DNA from: Clostridiales bacterium UBA1389
GTDB taxonomy: Bacteria > Bacillota > Clostridia > Oscillospirales > CAG-382
Direction of reading: 5' to 3'
Length of the DNA: 14,844 nt
Assembly (NCBI GenBank): GCA_002305335.1
Contig: DBQR01000037.1
Location: 24,521 to 39,364 of the forward strand
Shown here: piece by piece, positions 1-6,808 of the stretch
Numbering within the stretch: the first letter of the stretch is position 1
Layout of the letters: each line of letters begins with the position of its first letter
The notes under the pieces: generated by a model
Databases searched by the model: none
What the model was told of the DNA's origin: nothing
Seen by the model: the letters and a program-made list of their open reading frames with translations, nothing else
Translations under genes and position numbers: made by a program

Positions 1-8
1 GCGGTCCC

Positions 9-35
9 CCTTCCCCTCCAGGGGGAGGCTTTTTT
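9..35 (+). terminator. Rho-independent terminator-like hairpin, + strand
   Basis: An 8-bp stem (9-16 with 21-28, one G-T wobble) closes a TCCA loop and is followed by C and six T. It would end a rightward transcript entering from left of the window. The arms match the second hairpin of the repeat at 88-152, so it may be a truncated copy of that element rather than a dedicated terminator. Confidence 0.6.
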
Positions 36-87
36 ACTGACGCCGGGAAGTATATTTATATTCGTTTTTCCTTTGCTGGCACATTTT

Positions 88-152
88 GCGGCACTGCCCC
101 TCATCCGTCAGCCTTCGGCTGACACCTTCCCCTCCAGGGGAAGGCTTTTTTT
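88..152 (+). repeat. Dispersed double-hairpin intergenic repeat, intact copy
   Basis: Two perfect hairpins lie in tandem. The first has 7-bp arms GTCAGCC (107-113) and GGCTGAC (117-123) around a TTC loop. The second has 8-bp arms CCTTCCCC (125-132) and GGGGAAGG (137-144) around TCCA, then C and seven T (146-152). The second hairpin with its T run has full terminator form on the + strand. A diverged copy in the same orientation lies at 7466-7527, so this is a dispersed element. Repeats of this look are common between genes in Oscillospiraceae (general knowledge). An open frame through it is not a gene. Confidence 0.85.
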
Positions 153-302
153 ATATTCACCCTCGCAAAATTTACCACATGTTGACTTTTAACGAATCGC
201 CCTTATTGATTAAATCAAATTATATCATCTATTATTCCGGCGGTCAAGGAGGAATTGGAGGTTATTCTATATATTTCCGGCGTTATCGGTAAAATTTACC
301 GG
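153..302. other. Intergenic spacer downstream of dinB, no gene seen
   Basis: AT-rich spacer with no supportable gene. There is an AAGGAGG sequence near 247 on the + strand, but the frame after it only runs antisense through dinB. A short inverted repeat (CGGTAAA 287-293, TTTACCG 295-301) touches the dinB stop codon. It has a 1-nt centre and no T run on the minus strand, so it is not a convincing dinB terminator. Confidence 0.5.
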
Positions 303-1499
303 CTATATCCCCAAATCGTTCCCCAAAAAGGAGGCCCTTGTTATAATATGCCTTCCGAATCTGGAACGGATAAGGTCGGTTTCCCGGTCCAGGCTCGACC
401 GCTTCTGCTCCCTTATTTCCTCCTCCGAACAGACAAAGCACAGCTGGGTGGCAAGGCGGTTTTCCTCCACCAGATCGCAGCATGCCACCTGCACCGATCT
501 TACGGGGACCGCCATGTTCCAGTTTGCCACAATAAGCCCCAATGCGGTTTCCTCCACCGTTTTGGTGGAGGAGGTGGGAAAGGGCAGCTTTTTCTGGCGG
601 GTAATCATTTCAAGGGAGGTGTCCCTTATCATAACGCTTACCACTCTGCATTTCGCCTTTGCCTGACGCATACGGGAAGCGGCCTTGTCGGCAAGGAAGG
701 ATACCGCTTTCCTGAAATCCTCCTCCCCCTTCAGATCCCGCAAAAAGGTCATGCCGTTGCCGAAGGATTTCGGAGCGGGAGAAAGGCTGGACACAAGGCT
801 TTCATCCCGTCCGTGGCAGGCGTCGTACAGGGACTTCCCCGCCTTACCGAAAAGGGACACCAGCACATTCACGTCGGAGCCGGCAAGGTCCCCTATGGTG
901 TTTATCCCCAACATCTTCAGCTTGGGCACCGTATGGCGGCCGATATACATCATATCCCCTACGGGGAGGGGGTAAAGTATTCGCTTATAGGTTTCCCGGG
1001 TTATAACCGTGGTGGCGTCGGGCTTTTTGTAGTCGCTCCCCAGCTTGGCAAAGGTTTTGTTAAAGGAAACCCCCGCCGAAACGGTTATTCCCAGCTCGGT
1101 TTTTATCCGGTTTCTTATTTCGTCTGCAATCCTTTTCCCGCTGCCGAACAGATTGGTGGAGCCGGTGACGTCCAGCCAGGATTCGTCGATGCCGAAGGGC
1201 TCGATCATATCGGTGTAGTCGCCGTAGATGGAGTTCACCTGACGGGAATATTCCTCGTACAGCTCGTGATGGGGGGGAACGACGACAAGGGAGGGGCATT
1301 TCTTTTTTGCCTGCCAGATGACCTCCCCGGTGGCAACGCCGCATTTTTTGGCAAGTTCGTTTTTGGCAAGGACAACGCCGTGCCTTTCCTCCCTGCTGCC
1401 GCATACCGCCATGGGAACGTTTTTGTATTCCGGGTGTTTTACCGTTTCAACCGAGGCAAAAAAGCTGTTGCAGTCGCAATGAATTATTATCTTTTCCAT
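303..1499 (-). CDS. dinB: DNA polymerase IV (Y-family translesion polymerase)
   Basis: Error-prone Y-family polymerase that extends primers past DNA lesions, normally under SOS control. The 398-residue length is usual for the family. The palm starts with HCDCNSFFASVE (7-18), giving metal-binding Asp9 and the aromatic steric-gate position Phe14. GIDESWLD (103-110) supplies catalytic Asp105 and Glu106. SFNKTFAKLGSDYKKP (145-160) is the conserved Lys/Ser block. A helix-hairpin-helix region lies near 195-215 and the little-finger domain follows from about 245. QLCF (352-355) sits where other clostridial DinB carry the beta-clamp motif QLxLF; this form is degenerate. The ATG start has a modest GAGG site upstream and a 40-nt leader from a LexA-flanked promoter. 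It is transcribed alone. No clear terminator follows the stop. Confidence 0.97.
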   Translation of the reverse strand: MEKIIIHCDCNSFFASVETVKHPEYKNVPMAVCGSREERHGVVLAKNELAKKCGVATGEVIWQAKKKCPSLVVVPPHHELYEEYSRQVNSIYGDYTDMIEPFGIDESWLDVTGSTNLFGSGKRIADEIRNRIKTELGITVSAGVSFNKTFAKLGSDYKKPDATTVITRETYKRILYPLPVGDMMYIGRHTVPKLKMLGINTIGDLAGSDVNVLVSLFGKAGKSLYDACHGRDESLVSSLSPAPKSFGNGMTFLRDLKGEEDFRKAVSFLADKAASRMRQAKAKCRVVSVMIRDTSLEMITRQKKLPFPTSSTKTVEETALGLIVANWNMAVPVRSVQVACCDLVEENRLATQLCFVCSEEEIREQKRSSLDRETDLIRSRFGRHIITRASFLGNDLGI

Positions 1500-1528
1500 A
1501 AATCAAGCCTCAACCGCGCCAAATTACA

Positions 1529-1590
1529 GAACATTTGTTTGTGATGCTATTTTATCATTCCTCCTTTAGTTTGTCAAGAACATTTGTTCG
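1529..1590 (-). promoter_or_regulatory. dinB promoter with two LexA (SOS) boxes
   Basis: On the minus strand, -35 TTGACA (1572-1577) and -10 TAAAAT (1549-1554) are spaced 17 bp, a near-perfect sigma-A promoter. A LexA box CGAACAAATGTTC (1578-1590) abuts the -35. A second, CAAACAAATGTTC (1529-1541), covers the predicted start point around 1542. The Gram-positive LexA site is CGAAC-N4-GTTCG-like; the first box matches nine of its ten fixed bases and the second eight. Box spacing places both on the same helical region, so LexA would block the polymerase at both ends of the promoter. Induction by DNA damage is inferred from this. Confidence 0.9.
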
Positions 1591-1630
1591 GATTTTGATA
1601 AAATTTCGCCATAATATTATTCCCCGTTAA

Positions 1631-1662
1631 TAACAAAAAACGCCCCTTGCATGGGCGTTTTT
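1631..1662 (-). terminator. Terminator for the leftward repeat-protein gene
   Basis: Stem CGCCC (1641-1645) / GGGCG (1653-1657) with a 7-nt loop, extended by A5/T5 pairing. Read leftward it ends in TTTTTTGTTATT. The T run also exists on the + strand, so it can act both ways. It insulates the dinB promoter from transcription of the gene at 1818-2294. Confidence 0.85.
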
Positions 1663-1817
1663 ATAAGGCGATTATTCAATTACGAACATAACTTTATCCC
1701 GTAGGCATTTGACTGCGGATTTTATCCGAAACGCAGTTGAGGATTTTATTCGTTCCTTCTTTACCGTATATGAGGTACTACTGCGCGTTATACCTTTTGT
1801 TTTGCTTTAGTAGAACC
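1663..1817. other. Spacer with a degenerate repeat segment
   Basis: No gene. Positions 1717-1765 resemble 7415-7460: both contain GGATTT(T)ATCCGAAACG followed by a similar TTG.GGA...TTCGTT...TTCTTT pattern. Inside it, GGATTTTATCCG (1717-1728) is nearly repeated 24 nt later (1741-1752). ACTGCG (1712-1717) and CGCAGT (1732-1737) can form a small hairpin. This would be the untranslated 3' region of the gene to the right, before its terminator. Confidence 0.5.
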
Positions 1818-2294
1818 TTATCCTCTTTTTCCCGCAATGGTTACACCGTGGCCGGCGGTTATGTCGCCGCCCACATTATGGCAGTTTACGCCGTGACCGG
1901 CTTTTACGTTCTGCTTTACATCGCCGCAGCTTAACGAATGACCGGCAAAAGCGTCCCCGCCCACAGAACCGGCACAGGTCAGGGAATGTCCCGCCTTTGC
2001 CGAACCGACAACGTTTCCTTTAACCGTAAGACTGTGGTCGCAGTAAACATTAAGGGGGTCGCCGCTGTAGGTTATGTCGCATTGTACGTTGTCCCGGTAT
2101 CCGTGACGGATAAGCCTTCTCCCCCGGAATACCGCAATCCTTATGCAGTCGTCGTCCTGCCATTCGATGTCCTTTTCGATTTTTCTGTCGGCGATTAAAA
2201 CCTCGATTTCGTTCCGGGCTTCCTCAAGGGTTGCCTCCCCCTTTTTATATGCCTCAAGCACCTGTTCGATGGTTAATGATGTTTCTTTACTCAA
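1818..2294 (-). CDS. Small repeat protein, bactofilin-like beta-solenoid candidate
   Basis: I do not recognise a named family. The first ~35 residues look like an amphipathic helical hairpin (IEQVLEAYKKGEATLEEAR), somewhat like SHOCT-type oligomerisation segments. The last ~85 residues are short repeats of about 15 residues built on AGH[SG]xxxCxxVGGD: AGHSLTCAGSVGGD, AGHSLSCGDVKQN, AGHGVNCHNVGGD, AGHGVTIAG. Such glycine-rich, evenly spaced repeats suggest a beta-solenoid like bactofilins. Recurrent Cys and His could also bind metal. No signal peptide or membrane segment, so cytoplasmic. Start: a GTG at 2303 overlaps the AGGAGG ribosome site, so the in-frame TTG at 2294, 8 nt after AGGAGG, is preferred (158 residues). 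It ends in its own terminator. Function unknown. Confidence 0.82.
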   Translation of the reverse strand: MSKETSLTIEQVLEAYKKGEATLEEARNEIEVLIADRKIEKDIEWQDDDCIRIAVFRGRRLIRHGYRDNVQCDITYSGDPLNVYCDHSLTVKGNVVGSAKAGHSLTCAGSVGGDAFAGHSLSCGDVKQNVKAGHGVNCHNVGGDITAGHGVTIAGKRG

Positions 2295-2314
2295 AGCCTT
2301 CACCTCCTGACAAT

Positions 2315-2344
2315 ATTTTAGGGTATAACCCGGTTAAAAAGCAA
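2315..2344 (-). promoter_or_regulatory. Possible promoter of the repeat-protein gene
   Basis: On the minus strand TTGCTT (2339-2344) and TAAAAT (2315-2320) are 18 bp apart. The predicted start would fall at the very edge of the AGGAGG site (2303-2308), which weakens the call. The same spacer (2304-2391) holds a long AT-rich near-perfect inverted repeat (2334-2344 with 2363-2374) and a small GCAAC/GTTGC hairpin (2376-2390) just after the acetyltransferase stop, without a T run. Read-through from the acetyltransferase gene is therefore possible. Confidence 0.4.
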
Positions 2345-2391
2345 TATACTTTCATTTGCATTTTGCTTTTTTAAGGCAACTTGCGGTTGCG

Positions 2392-3561
2392 TCAGAATCT
2401 TTCAAAGAGGTTAAGCGCCCTCCTGGGGAAACATTCCGCTAAAGTTTTCAGCTTTTCGCCGCATTTAACCTCGATCCCGTTAAGATAGGGCAGGGCGTAC
2501 CCGCTGACGTCCCCGAACACCAGACGGCTGAAGGACTGAACTGTAACGGCAATATCATAATCCCCCTCTTTTTCAAAGACAACCCTTCCCTTTCCGCCTT
2601 CAAAGGAAATATCGTATATGCCGTTGTTCCGGGAAATAAAGTCGCCGTAAACCTTTATTCTGACATTCCCCTTCCCTTCGGGGTATTTGTTAAGCTCAAG
2701 CACCGTTTTTATGTCGATTATCCGCCCCTGCACCCCGTCATAGCAGCCGCTGCCTATATTCCGGTCGCTGTCAAGGAGGTATTCCGCCGGGGAATCGTAC
2801 TCAAGAATGGGGATATACATTTTTTTAAACTGCCCGTCGTAAAGCCGTAAAAATCCGAGAATACCGTATAAGGATTCAACGTCCGTGTAAACCAGCTCAA
2901 TGACTTCAAGGGTGGAATCCTGGGAAGGTTTTACGGTGGCATAGGCTTTGGGGACGTTGTCCTTATTCCAAAGGTATGTATATCTCTGGCTTTTCACCGG
3001 ATTGTCGCTGTATGCGCCCGCATCGGTGCGGTAAAAGCAGACGTTTCTTCCGGCGGCATAAGCGTTGTAAACCTGCAACAGTCCTTTCTTAATTTCCGGC
3101 TGACCGGTATAAAGGACTGCGGAGGAATTCCTATCAATATGCGTCAGCATATCAAAGGGGACTGTCAGGGTTTTATGCTTGAACAGCGCTTCATAGCCGT
3201 ACTTGCGGTAATATCGGTAGGAAAAAGGGTAAAGGTAGGACACCAGCCATCCCCTTTGGGGAGCCATATTGAAAACCTCGTTAAACAAGGCCTTTATGCA
3301 GCCGTTCCGCCGGTATTCGGGATAGGTGGACACCCCGGCGATCCCCACCGCATCGACTGTATTGCCGCAGAAAAAGGACTTATAGGGCTTGACCACCAGT
3401 TGCGCCATTAAAGTTTCGTTGTCGTCGCAGAAGGCGCCTATACCTTCCTCTTCAAAACTGCTTGTCCTTTCGGCTTCCCCGTCAACGGAATAGTTGAAGG
3501 CGCAGCCCATAAGCATTTTGGCTTTATAGGCTTCGTCGCTGCGCAGTTTTCTTATTATCAT
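2392..3561 (-). CDS. Eis-like GNAT family N-acetyltransferase
   Basis: Acetyl-CoA-dependent acetyltransferase of the Eis type: an N-terminal GNAT domain, a second GNAT-like domain and a C-terminal SCP2-like domain. The length, 389 residues, fits. The acetyl-CoA pyrophosphate loop is at 72-91 (VGIAGVSTYPEYRRNGCIKA, with RRNG at 84-87). YYRKYGYE (117-124) matches the segment that holds the catalytic tyrosine in Eis proteins, probably Tyr118. The chain ends in Phe (FERF); in Eis the C-terminal carboxylate of a Phe is part of the active site, so the exact end is meaningful. No signal peptide, so cytoplasmic. The start is ATG with a GGAGG site 8 nt upstream. It overlaps the hydrolase gene by ATGA, indicating translational coupling. 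The substrate cannot be read; Eis relatives acetylate amines of aminoglycosides, peptides or proteins. Confidence 0.9.
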   Translation of the reverse strand: MIIRKLRSDEAYKAKMLMGCAFNYSVDGEAERTSSFEEEGIGAFCDDNETLMAQLVVKPYKSFFCGNTVDAVGIAGVSTYPEYRRNGCIKALFNEVFNMAPQRGWLVSYLYPFSYRYYRKYGYEALFKHKTLTVPFDMLTHIDRNSSAVLYTGQPEIKKGLLQVYNAYAAGRNVCFYRTDAGAYSDNPVKSQRYTYLWNKDNVPKAYATVKPSQDSTLEVIELVYTDVESLYGILGFLRLYDGQFKKMYIPILEYDSPAEYLLDSDRNIGSGCYDGVQGRIIDIKTVLELNKYPEGKGNVRIKVYGDFISRNNGIYDISFEGGKGRVVFEKEGDYDIAVTVQSFSRLVFGDVSGYALPYLNGIEVKCGEKLKTLAECFPRRALNLFERF

Positions 3562-6080
3562 TTCTGTTTCCTCCGCTTTATTATAAATATAAGGGTTATG
3601 GCAAGTAAAATTCCGATTAGGGCCGAACCTATGATTATCGCCGTTTTGGGTTTTCCCTTTTCTTTATCGCTATTTCCGGTTTGGGATGAATCATCGCTTT
3701 CGTTCCGGGAAACTTCCCCGCCGGTTTCCGAATCTTCCCGGCTTTCCTCCGCCGACTCGTCGCCGCTTTGGTTTTCTTCGTAATATTCCCGCTTTGCCTT
3801 GTCCTTGGAAAGGGTTGCGATTTTCAATGCCTTTGATATATCCGAAACAAGTACTTCTTTTGCCTTTTCGTCAAAGGAAATATCGTTCAGGCTGTCCAAA
3901 GCGGTTTTGATAATATTTACGCAGTCCTCGGCAAAGCCGGAATTTGTAGCCGATATAATTTCCTCCGCCGTATTTTTTACAAGGTTTTCTATGTCGGAAG
4001 TCAGGGCGGAAGGGTTAATGTATTTGATGGTTTCTATATGCTGTTTTATATATTCCGCCTGGGCTTTAAGAGCGTTCGTGGCATTATACGAGGGGGAAAG
4101 GGCGGGAACCGAAAGGGCTGTGGAGGCAATCCCGTTTACATAATTTCCGGCCACATACTGACTCCAGGAGAAAAAGGCAAATCCGTCGGCATTAGCTTCA
4201 CGGGTTTCGACTATCTGCCGCTTGAAAACATCGACACCGTAGTCCGAAACGCCGATATAGGAATACGCCCTGTCCCCGGCGGCTTCTACGGTAAAGGAGG
4301 AATAAAGGGGTATCACGTTGGTGCCGTATGCCATGGGGAATGCCATATCGATATAGCCTTCCGTAAGCCAGATTTCGGCTTCCTGCATATATTTTTTGTA
4401 AACGTCCCGGAAATCGGGGGCAACATCCGCCGAAATGAAGATGTCCGGACGGATTTCCCGTGCCATTTCCGAAAATTCCTTTACGAAATCCGTGACATAG
4501 GAGGCGCGGAATTTACACCATTCCTCCCAAAGGGGGGAAGAGGTTGTCAGGTCCATAGGGTCAGCGCCCTGCTTTTCCCTGAAAAGCTGCCTGGTGTAGT
4601 CGTCGTAGCCGAATTCCTCCCCCGCCGCATAGGGGTAGCGGATATAGTCAAGCTGAAAGCCGTCAAGGGAGTAGTTTTCCAAGATATATCTGTAAAAATC
4701 AAGCAGGAATTCCTTTACCTCCGGCAAAGCGGGATTTAAAAAGTAACCCTTTGTGTCCCCGACTTCCACTGTCCCCGACTTTGCTTTTACAAGCCATTCG
4801 GGCTTCAGGGTCGATACGGCAAGCTTGGGGTAGGTGGTGGAGCCGTGGCTTACCCGGTAGCAGGGCATCCAGCCGTGGACTTCAATACCGTAGTTGTGGC
4901 ATTCCTCGATATAGGCCTTAAGCACATCAAAGCCCTTTAGCCCAGGGTCCTGGGAAAACAGATATTTTTCGCTGTCAACGGGGAAAATTGCGGTGGAGTT
5001 ATATATAAGTTCAATGCAGATGGCATTATAACCGGCATCATATATGGCTTTTACGGTATCATTCACCTTATCACGGGTGTCGGAGTTGGAGGGTCTGAGC
5101 CAGACAGCCCGTTCCTCCACCGCCGGGTATTCGGTTATAAGGTTTTCCGACTGCCTTATGAATTTTTCAAACTCGTATTTTTTTATCATAGCACCTGCCG
5201 TGTCATTGTTTTCGATTGATGTTTCGGAGTCCGATAAAAGGGAATTAAGCTTGTTTTTTGCGTTTTCGCATTCCGAATAGTCCAGAATAGCAAAGTTTTC
5301 CTTTGCTTTGTCAATGGCGGCGGCAAAATTATTGTATTCCACCCTCATTTTGCCGGTAATGCTTTCCGCCGAAAAGGAAAAGGTTATGGTTTTCGCCCTG
5401 TCGTCAACGGTGACCTTAAGACCCAAAGCAGCGGCGGCGTTAAGTTCGGCAATCCTGTCCCTGCCTACGGCGGAAATCACAAAGCCCCCTTCGGGAATAA
5501 GGCTGTTATTCCCCCCGATGATGGCAACGAAGCCGTTTTCGTCCACCGTAACTTCGCTTCCCCAGATGTTGGTGTTGGTGGTCTGACCTTTGTTGTAGAT
5601 TATAATGGTATTTTCGGTGCGGGTGGAGTTGTAGCGGTCGAAATTTATTGTCTTTTCATAAAAAGGAGCGTAATTTTCGTTTATAAAAAACACTTCCATA
5701 TTGTATTCGTCAAATATAACCGTGTCCCCCTGTTTCAGATTAAGGCCTTCGATTTCGGCTTTAAGGCTGTTTCCCCTTATCGCCGCCACAAAGCCGTCGG
5801 CAGGGATATTGTTGTCTATACCCTCCGTTGACACGACTTTATTGTCGGACACCACGATTTCCAGGGCGTTGTAGTTTTCCTTTACGCCGGTGGTGGAGCC
5901 GTTTTCGGGGGTATAAACCGTAATGGCGGAGGGTCTGGGGTAGGCGTTTACCGTATCCACCGGATAGGAATACTTGCTCTCTCCCTCCGCCAAAGGGCTG
6001 AAGGGGAAAAGAGGGAAAATAAATATAAGAACCAAAATCAGTGTAATAATCTTTTTTGCTGATATCATTGTTTCCACCAT
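3558..6080 (-). CDS. Secreted, membrane-anchored GHL10/DUF187 glycoside hydrolase-like protein
   Basis: Predicted cell-surface protein of 840 residues. A signal peptide spans about 1-31 (KK, then a hydrophobic stretch 11-30). Residues 45-245 hold two similar segments, each starting with a GFV-type strand (96-124 and 199-227), probably a duplicated beta module. A helical linker covers 250-315. The GHL10 (DUF187, YngK-like) TIM barrel is about 323-645, with AVWLRP (325-330), HGWMPCYRV (402-410), the signature DGFQLDYIRYP (473-483) and FPMAYG (581-586). Another helical region (665-768), an acidic Ser/Glu/Asp-rich linker (769-806), a membrane helix (about 813-834) and a basic tail RRKQK follow. 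It probably acts on a cell-wall or exopolysaccharide glycan; the substrate is unknown. Start: ATG at 6080 has a weak site; the ATG four codons later, after GGTGGA, is also possible. It lies 14 bp after the regulator gene. Confidence 0.92.
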   Translation of the reverse strand: MVETMISAKKIITLILVLIFIFPLFPFSPLAEGESKYSYPVDTVNAYPRPSAITVYTPENGSTTGVKENYNALEIVVSDNKVVSTEGIDNNIPADGFVAAIRGNSLKAEIEGLNLKQGDTVIFDEYNMEVFFINENYAPFYEKTINFDRYNSTRTENTIIIYNKGQTTNTNIWGSEVTVDENGFVAIIGGNNSLIPEGGFVISAVGRDRIAELNAAAALGLKVTVDDRAKTITFSFSAESITGKMRVEYNNFAAAIDKAKENFAILDYSECENAKNKLNSLLSDSETSIENNDTAGAMIKKYEFEKFIRQSENLITEYPAVEERAVWLRPSNSDTRDKVNDTVKAIYDAGYNAICIELIYNSTAIFPVDSEKYLFSQDPGLKGFDVLKAYIEECHNYGIEVHGWMPCYRVSHGSTTYPKLAVSTLKPEWLVKAKSGTVEVGDTKGYFLNPALPEVKEFLLDFYRYILENYSLDGFQLDYIRYPYAAGEEFGYDDYTRQLFREKQGADPMDLTTSSPLWEEWCKFRASYVTDFVKEFSEMAREIRPDIFISADVAPDFRDVYKKYMQEAEIWLTEGYIDMAFPMAYGTNVIPLYSSFTVEAAGDRAYSYIGVSDYGVDVFKRQIVETREANADGFAFFSWSQYVAGNYVNGIASTALSVPALSPSYNATNALKAQAEYIKQHIETIKYINPSALTSDIENLVKNTAEEIISATNSGFAEDCVNIIKTALDSLNDISFDEKAKEVLVSDISKALKIATLSKDKAKREYYEENQSGDESAEESREDSETGGEVSRNESDDSSQTGNSDKEKGKPKTAIIIGSALIGILLAITLIFIIKRRKQK

Positions 6081-6094
6081 AATCCTATAAATTA

Positions 6095-6745
6095 TTACTT
6101 TTTTATACTGAAGGTATTTTTATAAAAGTCTATTATTCCCTCCCGCTTAAGCCTTGAAAGCTCCCTTGACAAAGCGGAACGGTCGGAAGAAAGAAAGTCC
6201 GCCAGCTGATTCCGGTTAAAGGGCACCGAAAAGGTGGGGCTTTTGCTGCCGCGGCGCATTTCATGGAGATAATACAGTATTTTTTCCCGTAATGTTAGCT
6301 TTGACAGGCAGTTCACCCGGAAAAGGAGGGAGAAATATTTTTCGGAAATCAAAGCCGCCAAATTTTTGATTATCAAAGCACCGTTTATACAGTCTGCCGA
6401 CAGCAGCTTTTCAAAGGGGATGAACATAACCGTCACGTTGGTCAGGGCGCTGACCGTGACCGGACTTTTCCCTCCCCGGGACATGGCAAGGACGTCGCCG
6501 AAGACGCTGCCTTCGTTAAAGATGGCGGCAATATCCCTTCGCCCGCTTTCGGTGAAGGTTTCGCCGACACAGCTTCCTTCAAGGATAAGCCCCATTTCCC
6601 TGCATTCCTCCCCTTCATGAAGGAGGATTTCCCCCTTTGAAAAGGCGGCGGTCTTAACAGAGGAGGCGGATATAAAAAGCCGTATATCCTCCTCCGAAAA
6701 TCCGCTGAATATGGGGTAAAGGGTCATTTTGCTGAAATTATACAA
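6095..6745 (-). CDS. Crp/Fnr-family transcriptional regulator
   Basis: One-component regulator with an N-terminal cyclic-nucleotide-binding-type beta barrel and a C-terminal winged helix-turn-helix. The barrel includes FSKGEILLHEGEECREMGLILEG and the GSVFGDVLAM segment. The HTH is NRNQLADFLSSDRSALSRELSRLKREG followed by a wing ending at the C-terminus. The phosphate-binding cassette lacks the usual Gly-Glu and Arg-Ser residues (GDVLAMSRGGKSPV), so cAMP binding is doubtful. The Fnr-type cysteine cluster is also absent. The frame opens upstream at TTG 6775, but that has no ribosome site. TTG at 6745, 8 nt after AAAGGGG, is preferred (216 residues); an internal ATG at 6727 is another option. It is first in a cluster with the surface hydrolase (14 bp gap) and the acetyltransferase, and so is the likely regulator of that pair, possibly of itself. 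Confidence 0.9.
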   Translation of the reverse strand: MYNFSKMTLYPIFSGFSEEDIRLFISASSVKTAAFSKGEILLHEGEECREMGLILEGSCVGETFTESGRRDIAAIFNEGSVFGDVLAMSRGGKSPVTVSALTNVTVMFIPFEKLLSADCINGALIIKNLAALISEKYFSLLFRVNCLSKLTLREKILYYLHEMRRGSKSPTFSVPFNRNQLADFLSSDRSALSRELSRLKREGIIDFYKNTFSIKK

Positions 6746-6753
6746 AGAAAACA

Positions 6754-6780
6754 CCCCTTTGAAATGATAACACAAAGGGG
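6754..6780 (-). promoter_or_regulatory. Perfect inverted repeat in the regulator's leader
   Basis: CCCCTTTG (6754-6761) and CAAAGGGG (6773-6780) form a perfect 8-bp inverted repeat around 11 nt. Read leftward, the 3' arm is the ribosome site AAAGGGG of the regulator gene, followed by TGTTTTCTTTG. It could be a weak terminator for the gene ending at 6809, a ribosome-site-masking hairpin, or an operator covering the -10. Confidence 0.65.
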
Positions 6781-6792
6781 GGATTAAATCAA
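6764..6792 (-). promoter_or_regulatory. Candidate sigma-A promoter of the regulator-hydrolase-acetyltransferase cluster
   Basis: On the minus strand TTGATT (6787-6792) and TATCAT (6764-6769) are spaced 17 bp, each one or two bases off consensus. The predicted start, about 6757, lies within the ribosome site, so the leader would be unusually short. The -10 sits inside the loop of the inverted repeat at 6754-6780. Confidence 0.5.
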
Positions 6793-6808
6793 GAAATTTA
6801 TTTCAGAA

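Noticed and set aside
86..292. Small ORF starting with the peptide MRHCPSSVSLRL
   Set aside because: It is a translation of the dispersed double-hairpin repeat; the same peptide appears at 7466-7527 from the second copy.
287..301. Inverted repeat at the dinB stop as a terminator
   Set aside because: There is only one base between the arms and no T run on the minus strand.
255..1544. A 429-codon open frame on the + strand opposite dinB, with an AAGGAGG upstream
   Set aside because: It is fully antisense to an unmistakable dinB with intact catalytic motifs. Its protein is rich in Gly, His and Phe with no family motif, typical of a mirror frame in biased codon usage.
1555..1575. AAAGGAGG followed by ATG within the dinB promoter, read leftward
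   Set aside because: The ATG is one base after the AAAGGAGGA site and opens only a three-codon frame; it lies between -35 and -10 and would not be transcribed from this promoter.
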